Shown: positions 33,622 to 42,402 of the stretch, piece after piece
How the letters are laid out: every line of letters begins with the position of its first letter
Numbering within the stretch: the first letter of the stretch is position 1
Assembly (NCBI RefSeq): GCF_036287215.1
Contig: NZ_CP142860.1
Span: forward strand, 3,348,001-3,412,000
Length of the DNA stretch: 64,000 bases
Direction: 5' to 3'
From: Caproiciproducens sp. CPB-2
GTDB taxonomy: Bacteria > Bacillota > Clostridia > Oscillospirales > Acutalibacteraceae
Program-made: the position numbers and the translations under genes
The notes under the pieces: model-generated
What the model saw: only the letters and a program-made list of their open reading frames with translations
Told to the model about the DNA's origin: nothing
Databases searched by the model: none

Positions 33622-34515
33622 TCAGCCCTCCGGGGCCTGTATGGCGTAAACATATTCCTGACCGGTAGAGGGGTCGGTTTTCAGTACATAATCCATATAT
33701 TTGGTGGGGGTAGGAGCGGCGACGGTGCTGGTCGTCTGCGTGCGCCACGTATCGCTGGGCGAAACGTAGCCGACATGCAGAACGGTGCTGTCGCCCTGTT
33801 TTTTTGCGCTCTCCGTATAGGGCAGAAAGCTGCTGTCCGAAGAGTACAGCGCCACGTGGAACTGGTTTTCCTCCGAATTGTATTCAAAGAAGGTTTCCTG
33901 GGCGGGCGTTTTCGGCTGAAGCTGACAGTCCGGGCCGAACAGCGCGCGGCAGGAATCCACCACGTCGCCGAGCGGGACCAGGATTCTGCCCGCGTCGTCG
34001 TAGCTGTTGTAATTGGTCCCGTTGTTTTCCGTGATGGTTTTCCACAGGGAAGCGTTCAGGACAAACTCCTCGTCGGCCTTGTCGGGGGACGCAAAGGGCT
34101 TCGGGTCCTGCATCACGACGGTGGTGAGGAAGGAATCGTAGGCGCGCAGCTTGCTGTCGTCGGTCGCCGCGAAATAGATGCTTTTCCCGATGGCGGCGGC
34201 AATGAACCCGACGCCGACCAGCGCGAGGATCAGCACCAGCGCGCCGACCGCCACTCCGTAGCGGTGCCGCCTGCGCCGTACCGTCCTGGCGGGTCTTTCC
34301 GGCACCTCCGGTTCTTCCGGCTCCGGCTCCAGCCCGTCGTCCCATTTTGTTAAAAGCTCCTCGCCTTCGTCCTGCTGCTCCTCCGGCAGGAAATCGTCGA
34401 TTTCAATATCCTGCGGCGGCTCCGCGGTCTCCGGCTGTTCCGCCGGCTTGTCGCCGTACACGCCGCGATAGTCGGCCGAGAACCCCTCTATCTTCCTTCT
34501 CTGTCTTTTACTCAT
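33622..34515 (-). CDS. Single-pass membrane protein, unknown
   Basis: A 297-residue protein. It has an acidic cytoplasmic part (about 1-85, with repeated Glu/Pro), a basic stop-transfer patch RTVRRRRHRYG and one membrane segment (VAVGALVLILALVGVGFIAA). The extracytoplasmic domain is about 185 residues (LRAYDSFLTTVVMQDPKPFA ... FHVALYSSDSSFLPYT ... KYMDYVLKTDPSTGQEYVYA). No family was recognised. Its stop is only 4 bases from the stop of the convergent small-protein cassette. It lies 18 bases downstream of proA on the same strand and may share its transcript. Confidence 0.7.
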   Translation of the reverse strand: MSKRQRRKIEGFSADYRGVYGDKPAEQPETAEPPQDIEIDDFLPEEQQDEGEELLTKWDDGLEPEPEEPEVPERPARTVRRRRHRYGVAVGALVLILALVGVGFIAAAIGKSIYFAATDDSKLRAYDSFLTTVVMQDPKPFASPDKADEEFVLNASLWKTITENNGTNYNSYDDAGRILVPLGDVVDSCRALFGPDCQLQPKTPAQETFFEYNSEENQFHVALYSSDSSFLPYTESAKKQGDSTVLHVGYVSPSDTWRTQTTSTVAAPTPTKYMDYVLKTDPSTGQEYVYAIQAPEG

Positions 34516-34533
34516 CTGAAAATACTCCGTTTT

Positions 34534-35778
34534 CTATCTTATTTGGCCGCTGCCGCTGATAATAAACTTCGTAGACGTCAGTTCATTTGCGCCCATCGGC
34601 CCGCGCGCGTGCAGCTTCTGCGTGGAAATGCCGATTTCCGCGCCCAGCCCGAATTCGCCCCCGTCGGTAAAACGGGTGGAAGCGTTGACGTACACCGCCG
34701 CGGAATCCACCTGCTCCGTGAATTTCTGCGCGTTTTCATAGCTTTTTGTTACGATCGCCTCGCTGTGGCCGCTGGAGTACCGCGCGATATGCTCGATCGC
34801 CTCGTCGATGCCGCCTACCACCTTGACCGCGAGGATATAATCCAGATATTCGGTCGCCCAGTCCTCTTCCACCGCGGGAATCACGCCGGGGCCGAGGATT
34901 TCCCTCGTCCGTTCGCAGCCGCGGATTTCCACGTTCTTCTCGTCGAGCCGCGCCTTGATGACCGGCAGCGCCTTTTCGGCGATATCCCGGTGGACAAGCA
35001 CGGTTTCGATCGCGTTGCAGACGGACGGGCGCGAGGTCTTCGCGTTATCAATAATATTCGCCGCCATATCAATGTCGGCGGAGTCGTCCACATAGACGTG
35101 GCAGTTGCCCGAGCCGGTCTCGATCACTGGCACGCGGGAATTCTGGACCACGGACTGAATCAGCCCCCGGCCCCCGCGCGGGATCAGCACGTCGATCGCT
35201 CCGGTAAGCCGCATCATTTCCACAGAGGAGGCGCGGCTGGTGTCCTGTACCAGCTGGATGCTGTTTTTCGGCAGCCCGGCTTCCTCCGTTGCGGCGCGCA
35301 TGATTTCGGCAATGCAGGTGTTGGAGCGGATGGCCTCCTTGCCGCCGCGCAGGATGACCGCGTTCCCCGCCTTCAGGCAGAGCGCCGCGGCGTCCGCCGT
35401 GACATTGGGCCTTGCCTCGTAAATAATGCCGATGACGCCGAGCGGTACGCGCACCTGCTCGATTTTCAGGCCGTTGGGCCGCACGCCGCCGCCCACAACC
35501 GTCCCGATCGGGTCGGTCTGCGCCGCAACGCCGCGGATTCCCTCCGCCATCCCTTTGATTCTAACGGGGTTCAGCGTCAGCCGGTCCAGCAGGGATTCGC
35601 TCATGCCGCTTTCCCGGGCGGCTTTTAAATCCAGTCCGTTGGCGGAAAGGATTTCCTTTTCCCCGTTTTCAATCGCCGCCGCCATCGCGGAAAGCGCGGC
35701 GTTTTTCTTCGCTCCCGCCGAGGCAAGGACGCGGGCGGCTTCCTTCGCGTTTTTTCCCATTTGTTCTATCACGGTCAT
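34534..35778 (-). CDS. proA: Gamma-glutamyl phosphate reductase
   Basis: Second step of proline synthesis: gamma-glutamyl phosphate to glutamate semialdehyde with NADPH. It has 414 residues, the family norm, with an aldehyde-dehydrogenase-like fold. The catalytic Cys is in the segment KTSRPSVCNAIETVLVHRD (about 248-266). Further landmarks are VPLGVIGIIYEARPNVTADA and RFTDGGEFGLGAEIGISTQK. GGGGTG precedes the ATG. proB lies 19 bases upstream in the same direction, so the two form the proBA operon. Confidence 0.95.
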   Translation of the reverse strand: MTVIEQMGKNAKEAARVLASAGAKKNAALSAMAAAIENGEKEILSANGLDLKAARESGMSESLLDRLTLNPVRIKGMAEGIRGVAAQTDPIGTVVGGGVRPNGLKIEQVRVPLGVIGIIYEARPNVTADAAALCLKAGNAVILRGGKEAIRSNTCIAEIMRAATEEAGLPKNSIQLVQDTSRASSVEMMRLTGAIDVLIPRGGRGLIQSVVQNSRVPVIETGSGNCHVYVDDSADIDMAANIIDNAKTSRPSVCNAIETVLVHRDIAEKALPVIKARLDEKNVEIRGCERTREILGPGVIPAVEEDWATEYLDYILAVKVVGGIDEAIEHIARYSSGHSEAIVTKSYENAQKFTEQVDSAAVYVNASTRFTDGGEFGLGAEIGISTQKLHARGPMGANELTSTKFIISGSGQIR

Positions 35779-35797
35779 GGTATCACCCCTTCTTATC

Positions 35798-36598
35798 TTA
35801 CCGCTTTCCCGTGCCGAAAAGTGTCCCTATTTGTACACCGTCGAAAAGCTGGTACAGTGCTTTCGGGTCCGCGCCGCTCATCACGCAGCAGGGGATGCCC
35901 GCCTCGTTCGCGATCGCTGCCGCGCTCACCTTGGTGCTCATTCCGCCCGTCCCGCGGTTGGAGCCGGTCCCGCCCGCCAGCGCGCGGATCCCGTCCGTGA
36001 CCTGCGCCACATAGGGGATGCGCTTTGCTTCGGGGTCCACGCGGGGGTTCGCGTCGTACAGGCCGTCGATATCCGTCAGGATGACCAGCAGGTCCGCGTC
36101 CGTCAGCACGGCGACCGTTGCGGAAAGCGTGTCGTTGTCGCCGAAATTGTTGCCGACCAGCTCGTCGATGGCGACGGAGTCGTTTTCGTTGACGACCGGG
36201 ATAATGCCCATTTTGATCAGTTCGGTAAAGGTGTTCTGGGTGTTCCGTTTGTTGTGCTCGTTCGCGACCACGTCCCCGGTCAAAAGCACCTGAGCGACCG
36301 TCTGGTTGTACTCGCCGAACAGCTTGTCGTACATGAACATCAGCTCACACTGGCCCACCGCGGCGATCGCCTGTTTTTTCTCCGTTTCCTGCGGTCGTTC
36401 CGGCAGCCCGAGCTTTCCGACGCCGACGCCGATTGCCCCGGAGGTGACAAGGACGATTTCCCTGCCCGCGTTCTGAAGGTCGGTCAGCACCTTACACAGC
36501 GTTTCCATCCTGCGCAGGTTCAGTTTCCCGTTTTCGTAAGTAAGGGTGGAGGTACCCACCTTAACGACGATTCTTTTTGCCTGTGTTACAGCCGACAT
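35798..36598 (-). CDS. proB: Glutamate 5-kinase without PUA domain
   Basis: First step of proline synthesis: phosphorylates the glutamate side chain with ATP. It has 266 residues, corresponding to the amino-acid-kinase domain alone; the C-terminal PUA domain of the E. coli type is missing, as in many Clostridia. Motifs are VVKVGTSTLTYENGKLN (residues 11-27), VTSGAIGVGVGKLGL, VNENDSVAIDEL, LTDIDGLYDANP and GTGGMSTKVSAA. Proline feedback sites lie in the kinase domain and appear present. It overlaps nothing and leads the proBA unit. Confidence 0.94.
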   Translation of the reverse strand: MSAVTQAKRIVVKVGTSTLTYENGKLNLRRMETLCKVLTDLQNAGREIVLVTSGAIGVGVGKLGLPERPQETEKKQAIAAVGQCELMFMYDKLFGEYNQTVAQVLLTGDVVANEHNKRNTQNTFTELIKMGIIPVVNENDSVAIDELVGNNFGDNDTLSATVAVLTDADLLVILTDIDGLYDANPRVDPEAKRIPYVAQVTDGIRALAGGTGSNRGTGGMSTKVSAAAIANEAGIPCCVMSGADPKALYQLFDGVQIGTLFGTGKR

Positions 36599-36769
36599 GT
36601 TCCATTCTCCTAAAATTTTTATACCCTAAATTATATCATAATCCGCCGGGGTTTTGAAGGAATATCTTTTGAACGAACGGTAAATTCCGCAAAAATCCGG
36701 GGTTTTTTTCGGGCAGAAGCGGCGCGCGCCCATCAATCCCCATATTTTTCCCTAATTTTCCATTATCTA

Positions 36770-36798
36770 TTGCACAATTAGAAAAAACGCGCTATAAT
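36770..36798 (+). promoter_or_regulatory. Sigma-A promoter of structured RNA copy B
   Basis: TTGCAC (36770-36775), a 17-bp spacer ending ACGCGC, and TATAAT (36793-36798). The copy A promoter has the same -10, spacer end and spacing. Confidence 0.85.
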
Positions 36799-36806
36799 CG
36801 GTTTTG

Positions 36807-37027
36807 TAAGGCACAAATAAAAGTGCAGCGCAGGAACGGGGTGTCTCACCACCCCGCCCCCCTGCATACGGAGAGCACGCTCCATACACAACCGAAAAAT
36901 CGGCACGCTGCGGATATTATTATACCGCCTCTTTACCGTTTTGTACAGAGGGGATTTTGTATCCGCGGGCACCTGACGACGTTGTATATGGATAAGAATA
37001 TCCGTGTACGGCGTTTTTTTGTGCCTT
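36807..37027 (+). ncRNA. Structured RNA, copy B (paralogue of 5594-5812)
   Basis: About 221 nt. The ends AAGGCACAAA and TTTGTGCCTT pair. Next, GCAGCG pairs with CGCUGC and encloses three hairpins (GCAGG...CCUGC with CGGGGUG...CACCCCG on top; GGAG...CUCC; CCGA...UCGG). A second arm has GCGGAUA with UAUCCGC around CCUCU...AGAGG. Near the 3' end a 15-bp stem (CGUUGUAUAUGGAUA with UAUCCGUGUACGGCG, including G-U pairs) is followed by seven U, a textbook terminator fixing the strand. Several stems differ from copy A by paired changes. The family is not identified. Confidence 0.78.
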
Positions 37028-37152
37028 GCCGCAGGAAGGCCGGCGGCGAGAGTCCCCCTTTTTGGCTTTTTCCACCGGTTCTTTTTGTGTTAAATTCTTA
37101 AAAACAACTTACTCCTTCCGGCGCGCCGGACCTGCCGGTCGGGAAAGCGCCT

Positions 37153-37287
37153 GGACCATGCGGTCGGCACTCGCCTGCGGGACCATGCGGTCGGCACTCG
37201 CCTACGGGACCATGCGGTCGGCACTCGCCTACGGGACCATGCGGTCGGCACTCGCCTACGGGACCATGCGGTCGGCAGGCGCCTACG
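37153..37287 (+). repeat. Tandem array of five 27-bp units
   Basis: The unit is GGACCATGCGGTCGGC followed by ACTCGCCTACG, repeated five times head to tail. The inner three are identical, with single changes in the first (TGCG) and last (AGGCG). There are no spacers, so it is not a CRISPR. Each unit carries a small palindrome (GACC-ATGC-GGTC). The same sequence occurs once at 29927-29950, where two repeat modules join. Confidence 0.9.
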
Positions 37288-37435
37288 GCGATGCTTCCAA
37301 TCAGTTTACGTTCAATCGAAGTCTGATGCTCCGAAACTCCCTTCGTCGCGCCGGGCGCGCCACCTCCCTCACAGAGGGAGGCGGGGGATTCGGCCCCCTC
37401 CCCGAGGGGGCTGCCGCGAAGCGGCTGGGGGAGTC
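37288..37435 (+). repeat. Repeat modules beyond the tandem array, including R2 copy b
   Basis: 37268-37356 matches the right end of the insertion at 27030-27104 (inverted), including TCCGAAACTCCCT and GCGCCGGGCGCGCC. It runs into R2 copy b (37350-37435), the counterpart of 31972-32058. The rest of the gap from 37436 to 37580 holds nothing recognisable. Confidence 0.7.
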
Positions 37436-37582
37436 AGATATAAGTTCAAGTAGAAAAGAAAGTAACCCGGCCCCCATTTTTTGAAGGGGCCGCCACTTGG
37501 TGGAGGAGTTTAACATATGCTTGGCCGGGCGGAGGCCGTCCCTCCCCCCGGAACCAGGCGGGAAAATTTTTGGCCTGCAAAT

Positions 37583-37613
37583 AAAAAACTCCCGGAATTG
37601 TTCTCCGGGAGTT
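37583..37613 (-). terminator. Terminator of pnp
   Basis: On the minus strand AACTCCCGG pairs with CCGGGAGTT around an 8-base loop, followed by TTTTTAT, 28 bases past the pnp stop. Confidence 0.88.
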
Positions 37614-37640
37614 CTCTTTATAAAATGAAGTTGATTCCGC

Positions 37641-39887
37641 TTAGTCCTTCGGTTCGCGCGGCTTGTTGGTGTTTGCGATAAAGCCGTTGCTTGCGCGGGG
37701 ACGGTCGTCACGGCGGTCATCGCGGCGGCGGTCGTCGCGGCGCGGCGCGGGACGGCGGGGAGAATCGGAAATCTCATTTTCCGGGGTAAGGCCCTCCACC
37801 TCGATCAGAGCGTCGCGGCGGGAAAGGTTCAGCCTGCCCTTGTCGTCTATTTCCAGCACCTTGACCATGATTTCGTCGCCGACATTGACGACGTCGGTCA
37901 CCTTCTCGGTGCGCTTGACGTCCAGACGGGAAATATGCACAAGGCCCTCTTTGCCGGGCGCAATTTCCACAAACGCGCCGAAGTCCATCAGACGGGTCAC
38001 CTTGCCGTTGTAAATCGCGCCCGGCTCGGGGTCGTTCACGATCGTATCGATAATGGTCATTGCGCGCTGGCAGTTTTCGGCGTCGATACCGGAAACGAAC
38101 ACGTGTCCGTCCTCTTCCACATCGACCTTCACGTCGCACTCGGCGCAGATTTTCTGGATCACCTTGCCGCCGGTGCCAATCACTTCGCGGATCTTTTCAA
38201 CCGGAATCAGGGTGGACAGCATTTTGGGGGCGTACTTGGAAAGCTCCTTGCGCGGCTCCGGAATCGCCTTGAGAATGACCTCGTCAAGGATATAGTCCCT
38301 TGCGTGGTGGGTTTTCTCCAGCGCTTCCCTGACCATTTCGGGGGTAAGGCCGTCGATCTTCAGATCCATCTGAATGGCGGTAATGCCTTCGTGCGTACCG
38401 GCAACCTTAAAGTCCATGTCGCCGAAGAAGTCCTCAAGCCCCTGAATGTCGACCATGGTCATCCAGCGGTCGCCCTCGGTAATCAGCCCGCAGGAAATAC
38501 CGGCGACGGGCGCCTTGATCGGCACGCCGGCGGCCATCAGGGCCAGCGTGGAGCCGCAGATGGAAGCCTGGGAGGTGGAGCCGTTGGAGGACAGCACCTC
38601 GGAAACAAGGCGGTAGGCGTACGGGAACTCTTCAACGGACGGGATGACCGGGACCAGCGCCCTTTCGGCAAGCGCGCCGTGGCCGATTTCGCGGCGGCCC
38701 GGGCCGCGGCTCGGTTTTGTCTCGCCTACGGAGTAGGACGGGAAATTATACTGGTGGATATAGCGTTTGCTTGTTTCCTCGTCAATGCCGTCCAGCATCT
38801 GGCTGTCGCTGACGGGGCCGAGGGTGACGACGGTCAGAACCTGCGTCTGCCCTCTGGTAAACATGCCGGACCCGTGTACGCGCGGCAGAAGGTCAACCTC
38901 TGCGGCGAGCGGGCGCATGTCGTCCATTCCTCTGCCGTCCACACGCTTTTTCTCGTCGAGCAGCCAGCGGCGGACAATATATTTCTGCGTTTTGTACATG
39001 CACTCGTCGATCTTGGCCGCCTGATCGGGGTAAATCTCGTCGAATTTCTCATGTACCTTTTCATAAACCGGCTTCAGCCTTGCGTCGCGCACGGTCTTGT
39101 CGTCGGTGTCCAGCGCAATTTTGACCTCTTCCATCGCAAACGCTTTGACGGCGCTGAGCATTTCCTCATCCGGCTCGTTGCTGGGATAGGAAAATTTCTC
39201 TTTGCCGATTTCGGCCTGAATGCCCTTGATAAACGTAATGATCTTCTGGTTGGCCTCGTGCCCGGCCATAATGCCGTTGTACATCACTTCGTCGCTGACG
39301 ATGTCCGCGCCCGCCTCGATCATGGCGATGCGGGAATCGGTGGAGGCGACGGTGACGGCCATTTTGGAAACCTTGCGCTGCTCCGAGGTCGGGTTGATCA
39401 CGTACTGCCCGTCCACATAGCCGACGGAAACACCGGAGATCGGGCCCTTCCACGGGATATCGGAAATGCTGAGCGCGATGGAGGTACCCACCATGGCGGC
39501 GATTTCCGGCGCGCAGTCGTGGTCGACCGACATCACCGTAGCGACGACGGAAACATCGTTGCGCATATCCTTCGGGAACAGCGGGCGGATCGGGCGGTCG
39601 ATCACGCGGGAGGTCAGAATCGCCTTGTCGCTCGGGCGGCCCTCGCGCTTAATGTAGGAGCCCGGGATCCGGCCGACGGAATAGAGCTTTTCCTCAAAAT
39701 CAACGGAAAGCGGAAAGAAATCCACGCCCTCGCGGGGCTTGGGGGACGCGGTCGCCGCAACGTGGATGACGGTCTCGCCGTAGCGGACCAGGCACTCGCC
39801 GTTCGCAAGCTGCCCCATTTTTCCGGTCTCGATCACCAGCGGGCGTCCGGCAAAGTCAGTCTCGTAAACCTTAAAATTTTCAAACAT
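37641..39887 (-). CDS. pnp: Polyribonucleotide nucleotidyltransferase
   Basis: Phosphorolytic 3'-5' exoribonuclease and RNA polymerase of the degradosome. It has 748 residues. Two RNase PH domains come first (about 10-225 and 320-550, the second including GPGRREIGHGALAERAL), then KH (IPVEKIREVIGTGGKVIQKI, about 560-580) and S1 (GAIYNGKVTRLMDFGAFVEI, about 625-645). The tail is Arg/Asp-rich (PRRPAPRRDDRRRDDRRDDR), a disordered extension. GGAGGAACAAT precedes the ATG. It follows rpsO, the usual order, with a terminator-like hairpin between them. Confidence 0.96.
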   Translation of the reverse strand: MFENFKVYETDFAGRPLVIETGKMGQLANGECLVRYGETVIHVAATASPKPREGVDFFPLSVDFEEKLYSVGRIPGSYIKREGRPSDKAILTSRVIDRPIRPLFPKDMRNDVSVVATVMSVDHDCAPEIAAMVGTSIALSISDIPWKGPISGVSVGYVDGQYVINPTSEQRKVSKMAVTVASTDSRIAMIEAGADIVSDEVMYNGIMAGHEANQKIITFIKGIQAEIGKEKFSYPSNEPDEEMLSAVKAFAMEEVKIALDTDDKTVRDARLKPVYEKVHEKFDEIYPDQAAKIDECMYKTQKYIVRRWLLDEKKRVDGRGMDDMRPLAAEVDLLPRVHGSGMFTRGQTQVLTVVTLGPVSDSQMLDGIDEETSKRYIHQYNFPSYSVGETKPSRGPGRREIGHGALAERALVPVIPSVEEFPYAYRLVSEVLSSNGSTSQASICGSTLALMAAGVPIKAPVAGISCGLITEGDRWMTMVDIQGLEDFFGDMDFKVAGTHEGITAIQMDLKIDGLTPEMVREALEKTHHARDYILDEVILKAIPEPRKELSKYAPKMLSTLIPVEKIREVIGTGGKVIQKICAECDVKVDVEEDGHVFVSGIDAENCQRAMTIIDTIVNDPEPGAIYNGKVTRLMDFGAFVEIAPGKEGLVHISRLDVKRTEKVTDVVNVGDEIMVKVLEIDDKGRLNLSRRDALIEVEGLTPENEISDSPRRPAPRRDDRRRDDRRDDRPRASNGFIANTNKPREPKD

Positions 39888-40011
39888 ATTGTTCCTCCAT
39901 TTTATTTGATACGGGAGGCAACAGGTTTAGCAATAAAACCAGCATCCGGACCCCGGCTGTTCGTTTCACTGCTAAGTCCCGCGTCTTCCCATAAAATTTA
40001 CGGTTGTTCAC

Positions 40012-40047
40012 AAAAAGCCTAAAGGCAGGCGGTTTGCACCGCCTGCC
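40012..40047 (-). terminator. Terminator/attenuator after rpsO
   Basis: On the minus strand GGCAGGCGGT pairs with ACCGCCTGCC, followed by TTTAGGCTTTTTG. It lies in the rpsO-pnp interval, where some readthrough is usual. Confidence 0.8.
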
Positions 40048-40061
40048 CAAACAAACTGTAA

Positions 40062-40325
40062 TTACTTGCGGATACCGAGCTTGGCAATAATCGCACGATA
40101 GCGCTCAATATCAACTTTCTGCAAATAGTTGAGCAGGTTTCTTCTTGAGCCAACCATTTTCAGCAGGCCGCGGCGTGAGTGGTGATCCTTCTGATGGGTC
40201 TTCAGATGCTCGGTCAGGTCGTTGATTCTCTTGGTGAGAACCGCGATCTGAACCTCCGCGGAACCCGTGTCGCCCTCATGCGTGGCATACTCTTTAATAA
40301 TTGCTGTTTTTTCTTCTTTTAACAT
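40062..40325 (-). CDS. rpsO: 30S ribosomal protein S15
   Basis: Primary 16S rRNA-binding protein of the small-subunit platform, 87 residues. The family signature is intact: [20 protein letters not shown] (about 20-39), then [20 protein letters not shown] then [27 protein letters not shown] lies before the ATG. It lies between ribF and pnp. The mRNA leader may carry an S15 autoregulatory fold, which I could not confirm. Confidence 0.97.
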   Translation of the reverse strand: MLKEEKTAIIKEYATHEGDTGSAEVQIAVLTKRINDLTEHLKTHQKDHHSRRGLLKMVGSRRNLLNYLQKVDIERYRAIIAKLGIRK

Positions 40326-40465
40326 AGTGTTTCCACCCTTTCATCAATTAACCCTCAGTCACAGAAAAAGGCCGGTGAATTCCCCGAAGGGGCTTACTCC
40401 TGAATCCGGGAAAGGGGCATAATGCTGTATTATTATAGCATGCCGATTTTGGTTTGTAAATCATT

Positions 40466-41407
40466 TTATGATGCGTCAGAGGAAAAACCGCCGTTTTTCC
40501 GAAAATATTCCCTGGCCTGCTCCCCATTTTTCAGTATTTCCGCTTTCAGCTCGTCCAATCCGGCAAATTTGCGCTCCGGGCGGAGGAACCGGATCAGGTC
40601 CACCCGCACGGTCTCGCCGTAGATGTCGGGCCCGTGGTAATCGGTCAGCCAGGTTTCCGCCAGCACGGCGGGCGACCCCACCGTCGGCTTGATTCCCACA
40701 TTGGTAACGCCGCAGTACCGCTCCCCGCCGAAAAACACTCTGGAAATATAAACGCCGAAACGCGGAAGGACAAAATCCTTCGGCACCGCCTGGTTCAGCG
40801 TGGGGGTGCCCAGCTCCCGCCCGAGCCGACGCCCGTGCAGGACCGGCAGGATGTACCCGTAGGGCCGTCCCAGCAGCCTTGCCGCCTCGTCCACGTCGCC
40901 GTTCGCGATCATGGAGCGGATGCGTGTGGAACTGACCGGTTCGCCGTCCAGCAGGACGGCGTGGGTCACGGCGGTTTCCATTCCGCGTTCCCCGCAGAGG
41001 CGGGAAAGCAGCCTGCTGTCCCCTTTTCCGCCGCGCCCGAACGTGAAGTTGAACCCGCAGCAGACTTTTTTCGCGCGGCAGACCTTTTGCAGAATCTGGC
41101 CGACGAATTCCTCCGCGGACAAATCCTTTACCGCCGAAAAATCCAGGATGTACAGCTGTTCCACACCGAATTCTTCCAGCAGGCGGATTTTCTGCTCCTG
41201 CGTAATGATCTCCCCGCCCGCGCTTCCGCCCAGATCGGTGAGCGGATTGTGCGCGAAGGTGAGCACCGTTGGGACAAGGCCCTTCTTCTTCGCCTCCACC
41301 GCCGTGGAAATCACCTTTCTGTGGCCGATATGCAAACCGTCAAAGCTGCCCAGCGCGACGGCGGAATCGCCAGAGGCGGGCGTCAAATCGTAGTAAACGT
41401 TCATCAT
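40466..41407 (-). CDS. ribF: Bifunctional riboflavin kinase/FAD synthetase
   Basis: Makes FMN from riboflavin and FAD from FMN. The 313 residues carry an N-terminal nucleotidyltransferase domain (ALGSFDGLHIGHRKVISTA, about 18-36) and a C-terminal flavokinase domain (GRELGTPTLNQAVPKDFVLP then RFGVYISRV, about 195-225). I chose ATG 41407, with GGAGAAGAATGC upstream; ATG 41404 is equally possible. It is the distal gene of the rimP-to-ribF operon. Confidence 0.93.
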   Translation of the reverse strand: MMNVYYDLTPASGDSAVALGSFDGLHIGHRKVISTAVEAKKKGLVPTVLTFAHNPLTDLGGSAGGEIITQEQKIRLLEEFGVEQLYILDFSAVKDLSAEEFVGQILQKVCRAKKVCCGFNFTFGRGGKGDSRLLSRLCGERGMETAVTHAVLLDGEPVSSTRIRSMIANGDVDEAARLLGRPYGYILPVLHGRRLGRELGTPTLNQAVPKDFVLPRFGVYISRVFFGGERYCGVTNVGIKPTVGSPAVLAETWLTDYHGPDIYGETVRVDLIRFLRPERKFAGLDELKAEILKNGEQAREYFRKNGGFSSDAS

Positions 41408-41460
41408 GCATTCTTCTCCAGTATCAAGACTTGCAAAATCCGCGGTCCCTTTTGCCAAAA

Positions 41461-42375
41461 TCAGTTCCCTTCCTCATAGAAAAGCCGCAGCACGGAAAGC
41501 TCCGCTTTTTCCCTGTCGACAGCCCCCAGCCCTAAAAAGCTTCCTTCGGGGGAGAGCACGCGCAGAAAGGCGCCGTCCGTTCTGTCCCCCGGCAAGCCCG
41601 GAAGGCGTTCCAGACTGAGCGCGCCGCCGTTGCAGAACCGCCGCGCCTGCGCGCCCGTCACCCGCAGCGCGGGGCGGCTGAGAAACAGGCTTTCGGTCGG
41701 CCGGACCTTCCGCCCCAGCGTTCCCTGTTCGGAAAGCCGCTTCGCCTCGTCCAGCGAAACCGCGTCCTTCAGCGAAAATCCGGCGGCCCGCGTCCTTCTC
41801 AGCGAGGACATCACGCCGAACGTCCCCAGCCTTTCGCCGATGTCCGCGCAGAGAGTCCGTATATAGGTTCCCGCGGAACAGCGCACGGTCAGCGCGCCGC
41901 TCCGGGTGTTTTCGTCAAATTCATTCAGAATCAGCTCATAAATCGTAACCGGGCGCTTGTCGCGCTCCACCTCTATCCCCTGCCGCGCAAGGGTGTAAAG
42001 CCGCTGTCCGTTCTTCTGCACCGCAGAGTACATCGGCGGAATCTGCCAGATATTTCCGCGGAAATAAGGCAGCACGGCTTCTATTTGGGCCTTTTGGATC
42101 CTTTCGCCGCATTCCTGCAGCTTTCTGCCGGTAATGTCCTGTGTGTCGGTGCGGTACCCAAGCTGAAAACCGGCACGGTATTCCTTGTCCGTGTCGTCCA
42201 GAAGCGAAGCCGCCCGCGTCGCCTTTCCCAAAAGCAGGGGCAGAACCCCGGTGGCCATCGGGTCAAGGGTGCCGGTGTGGCCGATTTTCTTCTGTCCGCA
42301 AAGGCGGCGCATCACCGCCACCACGTCAAACGAGGTGAAGTCCTGCGGCTTGTCTATCACGATGACCCCGTTCAT
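41461..42375 (-). CDS. truB: tRNA pseudouridine-55 synthase
   Basis: Forms pseudouridine 55 in the T loop of tRNAs. It has 304 residues. The N-terminal motif is IDKPQDFTSFDVVAVMRRLC. The catalytic Asp is in GHTGTLDPMATGVLPLLLGK (about 34-53), and ECSAGTYIRTL appears as VRCSAGTYIRTLCADIGERL. A short C-terminal PUA-like region ends the protein. It sits between nrnA and ribF in the usual operon order. Confidence 0.95.
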   Translation of the reverse strand: MNGVIVIDKPQDFTSFDVVAVMRRLCGQKKIGHTGTLDPMATGVLPLLLGKATRAASLLDDTDKEYRAGFQLGYRTDTQDITGRKLQECGERIQKAQIEAVLPYFRGNIWQIPPMYSAVQKNGQRLYTLARQGIEVERDKRPVTIYELILNEFDENTRSGALTVRCSAGTYIRTLCADIGERLGTFGVMSSLRRTRAAGFSLKDAVSLDEAKRLSEQGTLGRKVRPTESLFLSRPALRVTGAQARRFCNGGALSLERLPGLPGDRTDGAFLRVLSPEGSFLGLGAVDREKAELSVLRLFYEEGN

Positions 42376-42402
42376 GGCTTCCCTCCCGTCGCCTGCCGTA
42401 TT

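Noticed and set aside
37153..37287. CRISPR array
   Set aside because: Units are directly adjacent with no spacers and no cas genes are near.
37026..37484. Repeat-encoded protein with nine-residue repeats
   Set aside because: The frame only reflects the 27-bp array (27 is divisible by three); no ribosome binding site, and it crosses other non-coding repeats.
37935..40022. Long open frame opposite pnp (695 codons)
   Set aside because: Antisense shadow of pnp, which has all family motifs; no start signal and no recognisable domain.
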